Origin: Myxococcus xanthus
Lineage (GTDB): Bacteria > Myxococcota > Myxococcia > Myxococcales > Myxococcaceae
Direction: 5' to 3'
Length of the DNA: 64,000 nt
Assembly: GCF_013116825.1 (NCBI RefSeq)
Contig: NZ_JABFNS010000021.1
Span: 1-64,000 of the forward strand
The notes under the pieces were generated by a model. It made no database searches, was not told the DNA's origin, and saw only the letters and a list, made by a program, of their open reading frames with translations. A program made the translations under genes and the position numbers. Shown in pieces: positions 26,019 to 37,504 of this stretch. Position 1 is the stretch's first letter. Every line of letters starts with the position of its first letter.

Positions 26019-27110
26019 CTACTTCGCGGCCTTCACGCGGCCGCGCTTCTCGCTGCCACCTTCGGCCGGCGCGGACTCGTCCGGCGCCGCGGCGACGGGC
26101 GCACCCGACTTGCCGATGCCGTACTTCTCCAGCACGCGGCCTTCGATGTCCTTGGCAATCTCCGGGTGCTCGCGCAGGTAGTCCTTCACGTTCTCCCGGC
26201 CCTGGCCGATGCGCTCACCATTGAAGGAGAACCAGCTGCCGCTCTTCTCCACGATGTTCTCGTTGGAGGCGAGGTCGATGAGGTCGCCCTCACGGGAGAT
26301 GCCCGTGCCGTACATGATGTCGAACTCGACTTCCTTGAACGGCGGCGCGACCTTGTTCTTCACCACCTTCACGCGGGTGCGGCTGCCCACCACGTTGTCG
26401 CCATTCTTGATGGCGCCGATGCGGCGGATGTCCAGGCGCTGCGACGCGTAGAACTTCAGCGCGTTACCACCCGTCGTCGTCTCCGGGTTGCCGAACATCA
26501 CGCCAATCTTCATGCGGATCTGGTTGATGAAGATGACGCACGTCTGGCTCTTGGAGATGGTGCCCGTCAGCTTGCGGAGCGCCTGGCTCATGAGGCGGGC
26601 CTGCACACCCATGTGCGCGTCGCCCATCTCACCCTCGAGCTCCGCCTTCGGCACGAGCGCGGCCACCGAGTCCACCACCAGCACGTCGATGGCGCCCGAG
26701 CGCACCAGCATCTCCGCGATTTCCAGCGCCTGCTCACCGGTGTCCGGCTGGCTCAGCAGCAGGTCATCCGTGCGCACGCCCAGCTTGCGCGCGTAGCCCA
26801 CGTCCAGCGCGTGCTCCGCGTCCACGTAGCCGCAGATGCCGCCGCGCTTCTGCGCTTCGGCGACGATGTGGAGACACAGCGTCGTCTTACCGGACGACTC
26901 CGGCCCGAAGATTTCGATGATGCGGCCCTTGGGCACGCCACCCACGCCCAGGGCGATGTCCAGCGAGATGGAGCCCGTCGGGATGGCCTGAACGTCTCGC
27001 ATCAGCGGCTCGTCGTTGCCGAGCCGCATGATGGACCCCTTGCCGAACTGGCGCTCCACCGCGGACATCGCCAGTTCGATCGCCTTTTCCTTCTCCTGAT
27101 TCACGGCCAT
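26019..27110 (-). CDS. recA: Recombinase RecA
   Basis: A 363-residue RecA starting at [21 protein letters not shown] start 30 bases upstream would leave almost no leader after the LexA box and adds residues untypical of RecA. Motifs include Walker [31 protein letters not shown], the L1/L2 region ([30 protein letters not shown]) and an Ala/Glu/Lys C-terminal tail. RecA polymerises on single-stranded DNA, drives strand exchange and stimulates LexA self-cleavage. M. xanthus has two recA genes, of which one (recA2) is damage-inducible. The LexA box upstream suggests this is the inducible one, as inference. Confidence 0.97.
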   Translation of the reverse strand: MAVNQEKEKAIELAMSAVERQFGKGSIMRLGNDEPLMRDVQAIPTGSISLDIALGVGGVPKGRIIEIFGPESSGKTTLCLHIVAEAQKRGGICGYVDAEHALDVGYARKLGVRTDDLLLSQPDTGEQALEIAEMLVRSGAIDVLVVDSVAALVPKAELEGEMGDAHMGVQARLMSQALRKLTGTISKSQTCVIFINQIRMKIGVMFGNPETTTGGNALKFYASQRLDIRRIGAIKNGDNVVGSRTRVKVVKNKVAPPFKEVEFDIMYGTGISREGDLIDLASNENIVEKSGSWFSFNGERIGQGRENVKDYLREHPEIAKDIEGRVLEKYGIGKSGAPVAAAPDESAPAEGGSEKRGRVKAAK

Positions 27111-27149
27111 TGCTCGTAGCTCCTTGTATTGGCGAGCCACCCCGGCTCA

Positions 27150-27166
27150 CCTGAACGCGCTTTTAG
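27150..27166 (-). promoter_or_regulatory. Predicted LexA box of recA
   Basis: The minus strand reads CTAAAAGCGCGTTCAGG, ending 40 bases before the recA ATG. It fits every position of the motif I remember being published for M. xanthus LexA (CTRHAMRYBYGTTCAGS). Position and orientation fit repression of a promoter lying over or next to the box. Confidence 0.75.
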
Positions 27167-27222
27167 TACGCGATGGGTAGACCCTAGTCCACCCCTCTGA
27201 CATCCGTGCTGCATCCTGCCGG

Positions 27223-28026
27223 TCAGCCCTCGCGGAGGGCAGCCAGGAAGGCGGCCACCAGCCCCGCCAATCCCACCCACAGCCCCATGTCGGCCACGCC
27301 CAGGACCGTAGACACCGCCCCGGCCAGGGACACCAGGGTCAGCATCAGCAACCCCACGCGGTACACGGGCGTCCGGGGCGGAGCAAGCCACAAGGCGGCC
27401 ATCGCCAGCAGGGACAGCCCCACCTGGGAGGTGAGCAGGCTGGCGTCCCCTTGGCGGAACAGCGCTTCATGGACGACTTGCGCCCCGATGCCTCCCACCA
27501 ACACCGCCACGCACGCACCTGGCTTCAGGCGGTGCGTCTTCCGCTGCAGGGTGTTGGCGCGCAGGTGCGCCAGGTCCTCGGGCTGGACTTCCAGGGCGTA
27601 GGGGAAGCCCAGGGACAGCAGGGCCTCCACCGCGGCCGCGCGGCAGGTGCGTCCCTTCGCATCCACCAGCCCGGAGAGCCGCCCGCTCTCCAGCAGCCGC
27701 AGGAAGGTGTCCGCCACCAGCCGGTCTCCGCCCGTCCTGGCCATCCGGGACAGCTGGAGGTTCAGCCGCGCCGCCACCAGGGGACGCTCCGCCTCCGGCA
27801 CCCGCCGGGCCTGCTCGGTCAACACCAGCACCGGCAGGGGGAGGTCCAACGGCGGCGTGGGCGTCCCCCGGAGCAGAGGAACCGGAGTGGCGTCCTCCGG
27901 TACGGGCGCGGGCGGCGCCTCCCACGGCGCGACGTCCCCCGACGGCGCCTCGTCCTCCACCTCCATGGACCGCTGCGTGAGCGGATGTATGCGAGGCGCG
28001 TCGGGCACGGAGGAAACTGTAGCCAC
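27223..28026 (-). CDS. Membrane protein with proline-rich N-terminus, function unknown
   Basis: 267 residues from a GTG start; an ATG at MEVEDEAPSG, 20 codons later, is an alternative. Residues 1-65 are acidic and proline-rich. A helical cytoplasmic domain covers about 66-165 (PVLVLTEQARRVPEAERPLV, RLLESGRLSGLVDAKGRTCR). The C-terminal 90 residues contain three to four hydrophobic segments (CVAVLVGGIGAQVV, VGLSLLAMAALWLA, VGLLMLTLVSLAGAV, MGLWVGLAGLVAAFLAAL). No family is recognised. It is monocistronic, between the recA promoter region and glmS. Confidence 0.65.
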   Translation of the reverse strand: MATVSSVPDAPRIHPLTQRSMEVEDEAPSGDVAPWEAPPAPVPEDATPVPLLRGTPTPPLDLPLPVLVLTEQARRVPEAERPLVAARLNLQLSRMARTGGDRLVADTFLRLLESGRLSGLVDAKGRTCRAAAVEALLSLGFPYALEVQPEDLAHLRANTLQRKTHRLKPGACVAVLVGGIGAQVVHEALFRQGDASLLTSQVGLSLLAMAALWLAPPRTPVYRVGLLMLTLVSLAGAVSTVLGVADMGLWVGLAGLVAAFLAALREG

Positions 28027-28093
28027 GGCCCCCGGGGCGCTTCAAAGCCACGGGCCCCCGCAACATTCACCGGGCAACGGGGTTGATGTCGGA

Positions 28094-28189
28094 GTGGACG
28101 ACGCGGATTCGGACGCACAGGCAATGCGGAGGGTGGCGGCGGGAGACCGGCGGGCCTTGGCCGGACTGCTCGACCGCCACCACGCACGA
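28094..28189 (+). pseudogene. N-terminal fragment of an ECF sigma factor
   Basis: From a GTG the frame reads VDDADSDAQAMRRVAAGDRR and ALAGLLDRHHAR. This is the characteristic opening of sigma70 region 2 in ECF sigma factors (a D-x-x-x-x-x-R-x-A-x-G-D motif followed by the L-x-x-L-x-D/Y-R-H helix). The match stops after about 32 residues, exactly where the glmS terminator stem begins, and what follows is not sigma-like. It appears to be the stub of a gene whose rest was deleted. The short length leaves some chance of coincidence. Confidence 0.5.
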
Positions 28190-28195
28190 ACGACG

Positions 28196-28228
28196 AAGCC
28201 CGAGCCCCCTTCGCGGGAGCCCGGGCTT
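28196..28228 (-). terminator. Terminator-like hairpin downstream of glmS
   Basis: The arms AAGCCCG and CGGGCTT bound a GC-rich stem with a TTCG loop, 32 bases after the glmS stop. The T-tract is weak (TTCGTCGTTC on the minus strand), so efficiency is uncertain. Confidence 0.6.
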
Positions 28229-28259
28229 CTGGCGCTTCAGGTCCGAAGGCGCGCGGCGG

Positions 28260-30095
<1,836 letters not shown>

Positions 30096-30202
30096 AGTTG
30101 CACCTCTCTCTCACGCCCACGCCCGCCGGAGCAATCCGCGGGATTCCCCTACATCCCTGCCGGGCAGCGCTCTGCCTGGTACCCAAGCAAGAGCCGCGCC
30201 GA

Positions 30203-31603
30203 CTACCCGGCCCGCGCCTTCGCCTGCCGCGCCTTCTTGGTGGCCACCCAACCCTCCTTGGTCACCTGTGGCGTCCGGGACACAGCGAGGCTCCCTGGAG
30301 GCACATTTTTCGTCACCGTGGTGCCCGCGCCGACATACGAGCCGTCGCCGACCTTCACGGGCGCGACGAGCTGGGTGTCAGAGCCGATGAACACACCATC
30401 CCCCAGCTCAGTCAGGTGCTTGTTCACCCCGTCATAGTTACAGGTGATGGTGCCCGCCCCCACGTTGCACCCTGAACCAATGACAGCGTCTCCCAGGTAC
30501 GTGAGATGGTTGGCCTTCGAACCTTTTCCGATGCGGGCCTTCTTCGTCTCCACGAAGTTGCCCAGATGCACGTCCTCGGCCAGCTCCGTCCCGGGGCGCA
30601 GCCGCGAGAAGGGGCCAATGACGTTGCGCTCCCCCACCCGGGCCTCTTCCAGCACGGAGTAGGGCTTGATGAGGGTGCCGTCCGCCACGGTGGAGGCATG
30701 CAGCACGCTGCCCTGGCCAATGGTGCAGCCCTTGCCCACCACGGTGCCGGCGGCCAGCGTGACGGAGGGACCGATTTCGGTGTCGGGCCCCACGGTGACG
30801 CCTTCCTCGATGTAGGCGGTGGCGGGGTCCTGTAGCGAGACGCCGGCGCGCATGTGCGCCTCGTTGATGCGCTGTTGCAGCACGCGCGCGCGGGCGGCCA
30901 GCTCCACCCGGTCATTCACGCCGGCCGTCTCCGTGGCGTCCGCCTCCACCGAGCCCACCGGGCCCCGCTTCGCGGCCATCTCCACCAGGTCGGTGAGGTA
31001 GTACTCGCCCTGGGCGTTCTGCGGCTTGATTTCCGCCAGCGCCTTCCAGAGGAAGTCCGCGTCCACGGAGTAGATGCCGGCGTTGCACTCGCGCACCGCG
31101 CGCTGCTCCGGGGTGCAGTCCTTGTGCTCCACGATGCGCGTCACCTTGCCACCGTCGCGGATGACCCGGCCGTAGCCCGTGGGGTCCTCCAGGGTGGTGG
31201 TCACCATGGCCAGCTTTCCGCCCGCCTGGTCATGGGCGGCCAGCAGCGCCTCCAGCGTCTCGCGGCGCAGCAACGGCACATCGCCGTAAAGAATGAGGAC
31301 CCGTCCGGAGTACCCCTTCAGGGCCTCCTCCGCGGAGCGCACCGCGTCCGCCGTTCCGCGTTGCTCACGCTGGAGCGCGAAGCGCAGGGGGGCATCCGGG
31401 AAGAGGCCTCGGACGGCCTTCTCCACCGCTTCCGCCTGGTGGCCCACCACGGGGACCACCGACGTGGCGCCCAGTTCAAGGGCCCGCTTGAGGGGATACG
31501 CGCAAAGAGGCCGACCGAGGATGGGGTGAAGGACCTTCGCCTTCTCCGACTTCATCCGCGTGCCCTTGCCCGCGCACAGCACCACCGCCGCCAGAACGCT
31601 CAT
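30203..31603 (-). CDS. glmU: Bifunctional GlcNAc-1-P uridyltransferase / GlcN-1-P acetyltransferase
   Basis: 466 residues, slightly longer than E. coli GlmU (456). The N-terminal uridyltransferase domain begins with [19 protein letters not shown] and has the [12 protein letters not shown] and GYGRVIRD motifs. From about residue 250 the left-handed beta-helix of hexapeptide repeats carries the acetyltransferase site ([36 protein letters not shown]). It provides UDP-GlcNAc for peptidoglycan, lipopolysaccharide and spore-coat polymers. It is transcribed towards glmS. Confidence 0.97.
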   Translation of the reverse strand: MSVLAAVVLCAGKGTRMKSEKAKVLHPILGRPLCAYPLKRALELGATSVVPVVGHQAEAVEKAVRGLFPDAPLRFALQREQRGTADAVRSAEEALKGYSGRVLILYGDVPLLRRETLEALLAAHDQAGGKLAMVTTTLEDPTGYGRVIRDGGKVTRIVEHKDCTPEQRAVRECNAGIYSVDADFLWKALAEIKPQNAQGEYYLTDLVEMAAKRGPVGSVEADATETAGVNDRVELAARARVLQQRINEAHMRAGVSLQDPATAYIEEGVTVGPDTEIGPSVTLAAGTVVGKGCTIGQGSVLHASTVADGTLIKPYSVLEEARVGERNVIGPFSRLRPGTELAEDVHLGNFVETKKARIGKGSKANHLTYLGDAVIGSGCNVGAGTITCNYDGVNKHLTELGDGVFIGSDTQLVAPVKVGDGSYVGAGTTVTKNVPPGSLAVSRTPQVTKEGWVATKKARQAKARAG

Positions 31604-31614
31604 GCGGCGGAGAA

Positions 31615-31821
31615 TTAGGGACAGCCAATCGAGTCGTCAACCGCGCGCGGATCAGAAGGCGTGACGGTGTCCACCGGCCGTGCCTTCGCACTGACCGAGA
31701 CGCACAGGGTGTTGCGCTGAATCGTGATGCCGAAGCTGGGCTTCAAGAAGACCGTCACCTCGGCCGCGGTGGGCGCGGCGCCAGGTAGGGCCTTTTTCTC
31801 GGGTATGGCTTGCGTGCTCAT
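31615..31821 (-). CDS. Small hypothetical protein
   Basis: 68 residues beginning [10 protein letters not shown], with GGGGGAG 3 bases before the ATG, a slightly tight spacing. It has two cysteines ([15 protein letters not shown]), a strand-like middle ([16 protein letters not shown]) and no hydrophobic segment or known motif. It lies immediately upstream of glmU on the same strand with 11 bases between, so it may be co-transcribed. It is the only plausible ORF in this gap. Confidence 0.45.
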   Translation of the reverse strand: MSTQAIPEKKALPGAAPTAAEVTVFLKPSFGITIQRNTLCVSVSAKARPVDTVTPSDPRAVDDSIGCP

Positions 31822-32071
31822 ACGCTCCCCCGGACGCGATTCATGATGGGACCAGGATGCACGCCGCCGGAGAACAATCCAAGAGGAAAAATGCTGTCAG
31901 GCTGAAATCCTGGTCCTGACCATACGGTTCGTGCATACCGGGACACATGTAGTCCGTCTGGTCCCCTGGCGTCGCCGGACTGGAGGGTAGGCTTTTGTCG
32001 CCCGGGTAACACATCACCCAGGACGAAAGCCAGCGATGGACTGTTCAGACAGCGCGAGGAGGGCTGAACCC

Positions 32072-33844
32072 GTGAAGGACACGAGCTTCCGCGGTGCGGT
32101 GCTGAAGCGAGGGCTGCTGGCCGCGGTGATGATGGTGGCGTGTGTGGCGCAGGCGGCGCGGCCCTACCGGGGCGGCGCGGTGGCCACGGCCTACCCGCAG
32201 GCGAGCGCGGCGGCGTTGGAGATGCTGGAGAAGGGCGGCAACGCCACGGACGCGGCGGTGGCGGCGGCCTTCGTGGCGGCGGTGGTGGGGCCCTACCACT
32301 CCGGCGTTGGCGGCGGCGGCTTCGCGCTGGTGCACGACGCCAGGAGCGGCGACACGAAGGTGCTGGATTTCCGCGAGGTGGCCCCCAAAGCGGCCACGCG
32401 CGACATGTACGTGAAGGACGGCAAGGTGGTGCCGGGTCTGTCCACGGACGGCGCGCTGAGCGTGGCGGTGCCGGGCGCCGTCGCGGGCTACCTGGAGCTG
32501 CTCAAGGCGCACGGGAAGCTGAAGCCGGCGGTGGTGCTGGCGCCGGCCATCGCGGCGGCGCGCAAGGGCATGTGGGTGACGCCGCGCTACCGCACCATGG
32601 CGGAGGGCCGGCTGGCCTGCCTGAGCCGGGACGCGGAGGCCTCGCGCGTGTTCCTGGTGAAGAACGCCCAGGGGCAGTGGGAAGCCCCGCCCGTGGGGCA
32701 CGTCATCCGCCAGCCCGACCTGGCGCGCACGCTGTCCTCCATCGCGAAGGGGGGCGCCAAGGCCTTCTATGCGGGGCCGGTGGCGAAGGCCATCGCCACG
32801 TCGGTCCAGGCGGGCGGTGGCATCCTCACCCAGGAGGACCTCGCGGCCTACAAGACGCGGAGCGCCACGCCCCTGGAGGGCACGTACCGCGGCCACCGCA
32901 TCCTCACCATGCCGCCGCCGAGCGCGGGGGGCGTGGCCGTCATCCAGGTGCTGACCGCGATGGAGCAGCTGCGTCCCCAGGGCGTGACGTTCCGCGACGC
33001 GGAGGCGCTGCACCTCTACGCGGAAGCCGTGCGGCGGGCCTACGTGGACCGCGCGAAGTACCTGGGGGATCCGGCCTTCGTGGACGTGCCCCTGGCGCGG
33101 CTGGTGTCGCCCGGCCACGTCGCGGACCTGGCGGGCTCCATCGACCCGAAGAAGGCCACGCCCAGCGCGTCGCTGCTGGCGCCGAAGGAAGGCGTGCGGG
33201 GCTCCACGCTGACGGACGAGCCCACCACCCTGACGCCCGAACCGGAGAAGAAGAACACCACGCACATCTCCGTCATCGACAAGGACGGCAACGCGGTGGC
33301 GATGACGACCACGGTGAACTACGGCTTCGGCTCGTGCGTGGTGGCCAAGGGCACCGGCGTGCTGCTCAACGATGAGATGGATGACTTCGCCGCGCAGCCG
33401 GGCGTGCCCAACGCGTACGGCCTGGTGACGGGCGAGCCCAACGCCATCGCACCGGGCAAGGTGCCGCTGTCCTCCATGGCCCCCACCCTGGTGTTCTCCA
33501 AGGAAGACCCCCGGCGCGTCATGCTCGCGGTGGGCAGCCCTGGCGGCTCCACCATCCCCACCACCGTCATCCAGGTCATCAGCAACGTGGTGGACCACGG
33601 CATGGACGTGGCGCGCGCGGTGAATGAAGGCCGCGTGCATCACCAGTACCTGCCCGACGAGCTGTGGGTGGACAAGTGGGGCCTGGAGCCGGCGACGCTG
33701 TCCGTGCTGGAGGCCAAGGGCCACAAGGTGCGCCGCGTCGAACAGTGGGGCGACGCGGAGGCCGTCTACAGCGACCCCAAGACGGGGCTGCGCTTCTCCG
33801 CGAGCGACCCGCGCAACGAGGGCGCCGCCCTGGGACAGGATTGA
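32072..33844 (+). CDS. ggt: Gamma-glutamyltransferase
   Basis: 590 residues from a GTG with AGGAGG about 10 bases upstream; an ATG 36 bases earlier would put extra residues in front of the signal peptide. The Sec signal (LLAAVMMVACVAQA) sends it to the periplasm. It is an Ntn hydrolase proenzyme: the large-subunit part contains GGNATDAAVAAAFV and HSGVGGGGFALV. Self-cleavage is expected at NTTHISVIDKDGNAVAMTTT, where the Thr of TTH becomes the catalytic N-terminus of the small subunit. The late GSPGGSTIPTTVIQVISNV segment is the usual oxyanion loop. It splits glutathione and transfers gamma-glutamyl groups. A putative hydrolase starts 3 bases after its stop. Confidence 0.95.
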   Translation: MKDTSFRGAVLKRGLLAAVMMVACVAQAARPYRGGAVATAYPQASAAALEMLEKGGNATDAAVAAAFVAAVVGPYHSGVGGGGFALVHDARSGDTKVLDFREVAPKAATRDMYVKDGKVVPGLSTDGALSVAVPGAVAGYLELLKAHGKLKPAVVLAPAIAAARKGMWVTPRYRTMAEGRLACLSRDAEASRVFLVKNAQGQWEAPPVGHVIRQPDLARTLSSIAKGGAKAFYAGPVAKAIATSVQAGGGILTQEDLAAYKTRSATPLEGTYRGHRILTMPPPSAGGVAVIQVLTAMEQLRPQGVTFRDAEALHLYAEAVRRAYVDRAKYLGDPAFVDVPLARLVSPGHVADLAGSIDPKKATPSASLLAPKEGVRGSTLTDEPTTLTPEPEKKNTTHISVIDKDGNAVAMTTTVNYGFGSCVVAKGTGVLLNDEMDDFAAQPGVPNAYGLVTGEPNAIAPGKVPLSSMAPTLVFSKEDPRRVMLAVGSPGGSTIPTTVIQVISNVVDHGMDVARAVNEGRVHHQYLPDELWVDKWGLEPATLSVLEAKGHKVRRVEQWGDAEAVYSDPKTGLRFSASDPRNEGAALGQD

Positions 33845-33847
33845 GCA

Positions 33848-34630
33848 GTGCCCACCCCACCGCCCATCTTCGACGCCCACCTCCACCCGGAGAGCCTGAG
33901 CGACCAGGATTTGGAGTCCATGCGCTTCTTCGGCGTGGAGCAGGCGCTGGTGGTGGCGCACCACTTCCCGGAGCCCACGTCCAAGGCGCTGCTGCGGCAC
34001 TTCGACGACCTGGTGGAACGCCAGCTCCCCCGGTTGGAGCGCCTGGGCATCCGCGCCTACGCGGCCCTGGGCGTCCACCCGCGCTGCATCCCCCGGCGCG
34101 GCTTGAGCGAGGTGCTGTCCGCGCTGCCTGACTACTTCCAGGGCGGGCGCGTGGTGGCCCTGGGCGAGACGGGCCTGCACATGGGCGGCGAGGTGGAAGA
34201 AGAGGCCTTCCTGGAGCAGCTCGCGCTGGCCCGCAGCCTCAAGCTGCGCGTGGTGGTGCACACCCCCACCACGGACAAGGAGCGCCACACGCGGCGCATC
34301 CTCACGCTCCTGCGGCAGTCGGGCCTGGTGCCCTCGCGCGCGCTGGTGGACCACGCCAACGCCCGGACGGTGCGCACCATCCTGGAGGTAGGCCACTGGG
34401 CCGGGCTGACGCTGCACCCCGAGGCGCTCGAGGCCGAGCGCGCGGTGGCGCTGGTGCGGCGGCTGGGCAGTGAGCGGCTGATGCTCAACTCCGACGCGGG
34501 CGACGGCGCCGGGGACATCCTCGGCCTGGCGCGCGCCGCCAACCTGCTGACCAAGGCCAACCTGTCCGCGCGCATCGTCCGCCGCATCACCCACGAGAAC
34601 GCCGCTCGCTTCTTCCAGGTGGGCGGCTGA
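33848..34630 (+). CDS. TatD-like metal-dependent hydrolase
   Basis: 260 residues from GTG. It has an amidohydrolase-type TIM barrel with FDAHLHPES as the N-terminal metal site, GVHPRCIP, ALGETGLHMGGEVEEEAFLE with the bridging Glu, RVVVHTPT, VDHAN and LNSDAGDG as the final Asp. The pattern follows TatD-family nucleases and related phosphotriesterase-like hydrolases, with an unusual NSDAGDG in place of ETDxP. It lies 3 bases after ggt and should be co-transcribed. Whether it is a nuclease or acts on a small molecule is not clear. Confidence 0.8.
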   Translation: MPTPPPIFDAHLHPESLSDQDLESMRFFGVEQALVVAHHFPEPTSKALLRHFDDLVERQLPRLERLGIRAYAALGVHPRCIPRRGLSEVLSALPDYFQGGRVVALGETGLHMGGEVEEEAFLEQLALARSLKLRVVVHTPTTDKERHTRRILTLLRQSGLVPSRALVDHANARTVRTILEVGHWAGLTLHPEALEAERAVALVRRLGSERLMLNSDAGDGAGDILGLARAANLLTKANLSARIVRRITHENAARFFQVGG

Positions 34631-34807
34631 CGCTCGCGCGGCGCCGTACCGCCGCCGTGGCCGGCCCCCGTTGCCCCGGGTCCGCCATCCTCCGTGGCGG
34701 AATCTTGCGATGAAACGGCGCGCTCTTCGTCATTCCCATCAGGAGCACGCAGCGGAAATAGGCCGGTCCCCCGCACGTTGCCCCCTCACCCGCGCTGGGA
34801 GTGGCAT

Positions 34808-36865
34808 TTGCACCGCTTGGTCGTCTTCGTCGTCAGCCTCGCGCTCGCAGGCTGCGCTGGCTCGTCCTCCGCCCAGCGCCCTGCGTCATCCACCGAACCT
34901 CCGGTGCCCTCCGCGCCGGCCCCCCTGGAGCCTGACGCAGGACGCCAACTGACCGCCGCACCCGGGCGCTTCCTGGCGACCTGCCTGTGCGACGTGCGAC
35001 GGGCCTCGGCGCACATCAACGCCCTGCTGTCACTGCCCGAGCCCCGGAACGTGGAGGCGGCCCTCACCGCCTATGACGACGCCATCGCACTGCTGGATGA
35101 CGCCAACGGCCGCGCGGGCATCGGCGCCAACACCCACCCGGACGCCGCGTTCCGCGCGGCGGCGGCGCGCTGCGCCCAGGCCGCGGATGGCATGCGCACG
35201 GACGTGTCGCTCAACCCCCACGTCTACGCGGCCCTGGCCGCGCTGGACCTGAGCGGGCAGGACGCCGCCACCCAGCGCTGGGTGGACCTGGTGCTGCGGA
35301 ACTTCCGGCGCGCGGGGGTGAACCGGGACGAGGCCACCCGCGCGCGGCTGCGCGAGCTGAACGACGCCCTCACCCGGCTGGGGCAGGCGTTCAGCCAGCA
35401 CATCCGCGAGGATGTCCGGCACGTGGACGTGGCCCCCGAAGCGCTGGAGGGCCTCCCCGACGATTACATCCGGGACCACCCACCCGGGCCCGACGGCCGG
35501 GTGCGCGTCACCACCGACGCCTCCGACGCCCTGCCCATCCTGACGTACGCGCGCGACAGCAGCGCCCGCGAGGCGCTCTGGCGCGCGGGACAGCAGCGCG
35601 GCCATCCCCGCAACCTGGAGACGCTGACACGCCTGCTCCAGACGCGTCACGACCTGGCCACGCTCCTGGGCTATCCGAGCTGGGCCGCCTACGCGTCCGA
35701 GGACAAGATGGTCCGGCACCAGCACGTGGCCGAGGACTTCATCGAACAGCTCGCCACCGCCACCACCACGCGCGTGCAGGACGACTATGCCGCGCTGCTG
35801 GAGCGCAAGCGGCGCGACGTGCCCGGCGCGTCCCGCGTGGAGCCGTGGGAGCAGACGTACCTCAAGGAACAGGTGCGCGCGGAGCGCTACCACTTCGACT
35901 CGCGCGAGCTGCGGCCCTACTTCGAATACACGCGGGTGAAGCAGGGCGTGCTGGACATCACCTCGCGGCTCTTCGGGCTCACCTACCGCCGCGTCCGGGA
36001 TGCGCAGGTGTGGCACCCGGACATCGAGGCCTGGGACATCTACGAGGGCCCCACGCGCCTGGGGCGCTTCTACCTGGACATGCACCCGCGCCCGAACAAG
36101 TACGCCCATCCGGCGCAGTGGGACCTGGCCACCGGCCGCGCGGGAAGGACGCTTCCCGAGGGCGTGCTGACGGGCAACTTCCCGCGTCCCGGCGCCCACC
36201 CCGCGCTGCTCCAGCACTCCCAGGTGCAGACGTTCTTCCACGAGTTCGGCCACCTGCTGCACCACGTCCTCGGCGGCCGGACGCGCTGGGCCGGCCTGTC
36301 CGGCTCGCGCACGGAGCGCGACTTCGTGGAGGCGCCCGCCCAGGTGCTGGAGGAGTGGGCCTGGCGCCCGGAGTCACTCCAGACGTTCGCCCGGCACATC
36401 GTCACCGGCGAGCCGCTGCCCACGGAGACCATCCTCCGGATGCGGCGCGCGGACGCCTTCGGCAAGGGACTGTGGCTGCGCCAACAGCTCTTCTACGCGG
36501 CCGTCAGCCTCCAGCTCCACGCGAGCGACCCCGCCGGCGTGGACACCACCGCGCGGGTGAACGCGCTCCAGGAGCGCTACATGCCCTTCCCCGCAGTGGA
36601 CGACACCTACGCCCATCTCTCCTTCGTCCAGCTCGACGGCTACTACTCCTCCGCGTACTACGCCTACCTCTGGTCGCTCGTCATCGCCCGGGACCTGCTC
36701 ACACCCTTCCTGGAGCATGGGCTGATGGACACCTCCACCGCCCAGCGCTACCGGGACACCGTGCTGGGTCCGGGCGGCTCCCGTGACGCGGCGGACCTCG
36801 TCCGGTCATTCCTGGGCAGGGACTACGGCTTCGAGGCGTATACCCGTTGGCTGGACGACGCCTGA
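34808..36865 (+). CDS. M3-family (oligopeptidase-like) zinc metallopeptidase, lipoprotein
   Basis: 685 residues from a TTG preceded by GGGAG. The N-terminus is a lipoprotein signal (RLVVFVVSLALAGC, acylated Cys followed by a Ser/Ala/Pro-rich linker). The mature enzyme has the M3 thimet/oligopeptidase-A fold. The zinc site HEFGHLLHH is at about residues 478-486, with the downstream Glu ligand in the region DFVEAPAQVLEEWAW. The family cuts short peptides inside a deep cavity. Membrane anchoring suggests a periplasmic or outer-membrane role in using peptides, which suits a predatory, proteolytic bacterium. Confidence 0.92.
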   Translation: MHRLVVFVVSLALAGCAGSSSAQRPASSTEPPVPSAPAPLEPDAGRQLTAAPGRFLATCLCDVRRASAHINALLSLPEPRNVEAALTAYDDAIALLDDANGRAGIGANTHPDAAFRAAAARCAQAADGMRTDVSLNPHVYAALAALDLSGQDAATQRWVDLVLRNFRRAGVNRDEATRARLRELNDALTRLGQAFSQHIREDVRHVDVAPEALEGLPDDYIRDHPPGPDGRVRVTTDASDALPILTYARDSSAREALWRAGQQRGHPRNLETLTRLLQTRHDLATLLGYPSWAAYASEDKMVRHQHVAEDFIEQLATATTTRVQDDYAALLERKRRDVPGASRVEPWEQTYLKEQVRAERYHFDSRELRPYFEYTRVKQGVLDITSRLFGLTYRRVRDAQVWHPDIEAWDIYEGPTRLGRFYLDMHPRPNKYAHPAQWDLATGRAGRTLPEGVLTGNFPRPGAHPALLQHSQVQTFFHEFGHLLHHVLGGRTRWAGLSGSRTERDFVEAPAQVLEEWAWRPESLQTFARHIVTGEPLPTETILRMRRADAFGKGLWLRQQLFYAAVSLQLHASDPAGVDTTARVNALQERYMPFPAVDDTYAHLSFVQLDGYYSSAYYAYLWSLVIARDLLTPFLEHGLMDTSTAQRYRDTVLGPGGSRDAADLVRSFLGRDYGFEAYTRWLDDA

Positions 36866-36890
36866 CGCTGCTCGTCAGGGCCTGTAAATA

Positions 36891-36928
36891 CCAAGGGCCC
36901 CGCGATGTGAATCGCGAGGCCCCTTGGG
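36891..36928. terminator. Bidirectional hairpin terminator
   Basis: CCAAGGG-CCCCGCGAT and ATCGCGAGG-CCCCTTGG form a near-perfect stem around GTGA, between the stops of the convergent M3 peptidase and the small protein gene at 36977. Confidence 0.85.
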
Positions 36929-36976
36929 TTGTGAATCCGTCAACCCGTTGACACTCCGCTCACGCGGCGTCGGCGC

Positions 36977-37255
36977 TCAGTGCACGGCGGGTGCGGACAC
37001 CGTCTGCTCGGGCTGCAGGGTGATGCCCTGGGAACCCGCATCGAAACGGACCTGCACCGGGACGCCCTGGTAGCGGTACTGAGCAAGGGAGTCAGCCGCC
37101 TCGTCGAGCTGGCGCTGATAGCGCTCTTCGAGCTCCACGGCGATCAGCAGCATCGTCTCGCCCGCGTCCTCGACGCCCGGGCGGTACACCTGGCACCGCT
37201 GGAACCGCGCCCAGCGACCGTTCTCCATCTTCACCAGCTCGCCGTCGTAAGCCAT
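36977..37255 (-). CDS. Small conserved-looking cytoplasmic protein, function unknown
   Basis: 92 residues from an ATG with GAGGAG 6 bases upstream. It begins MAYDGELVKMENGRWARFQR and has a beta-rich first half, a helical middle (TMLLIAVELEERYQRQLDEA) and a strand-like end. It has one cysteine and no membrane segment. No family is recognised. It ends at the bidirectional terminator shared with the M3 peptidase. Confidence 0.65.
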   Translation of the reverse strand: MAYDGELVKMENGRWARFQRCQVYRPGVEDAGETMLLIAVELEERYQRQLDEAADSLAQYRYQGVPVQVRFDAGSQGITLQPEQTVSAPAVH

Positions 37256-37504
37256 GCGCAGCTCCTCTGCCGTAAATCCAACGGAGTCCAATCTAGGGCC
37301 GGATTAACTCCGTGTCATCCCCCCACTTGAAAATTCGTCAAAAGCCTGAAAGACCAAGGGGTTACAAGCACAATTGGCAGGCATCCAGGCGAGGAGCCAG
37401 GGCAACTGCTCAAAAATGTAAATTGAGTGGGCCGTCAACGTGGTTAAGGCCGGCCTCGCGGGGCGGTGGCACGGGAGCAGTGCGTCACCTATGCTTTGGG
37501 GGAG

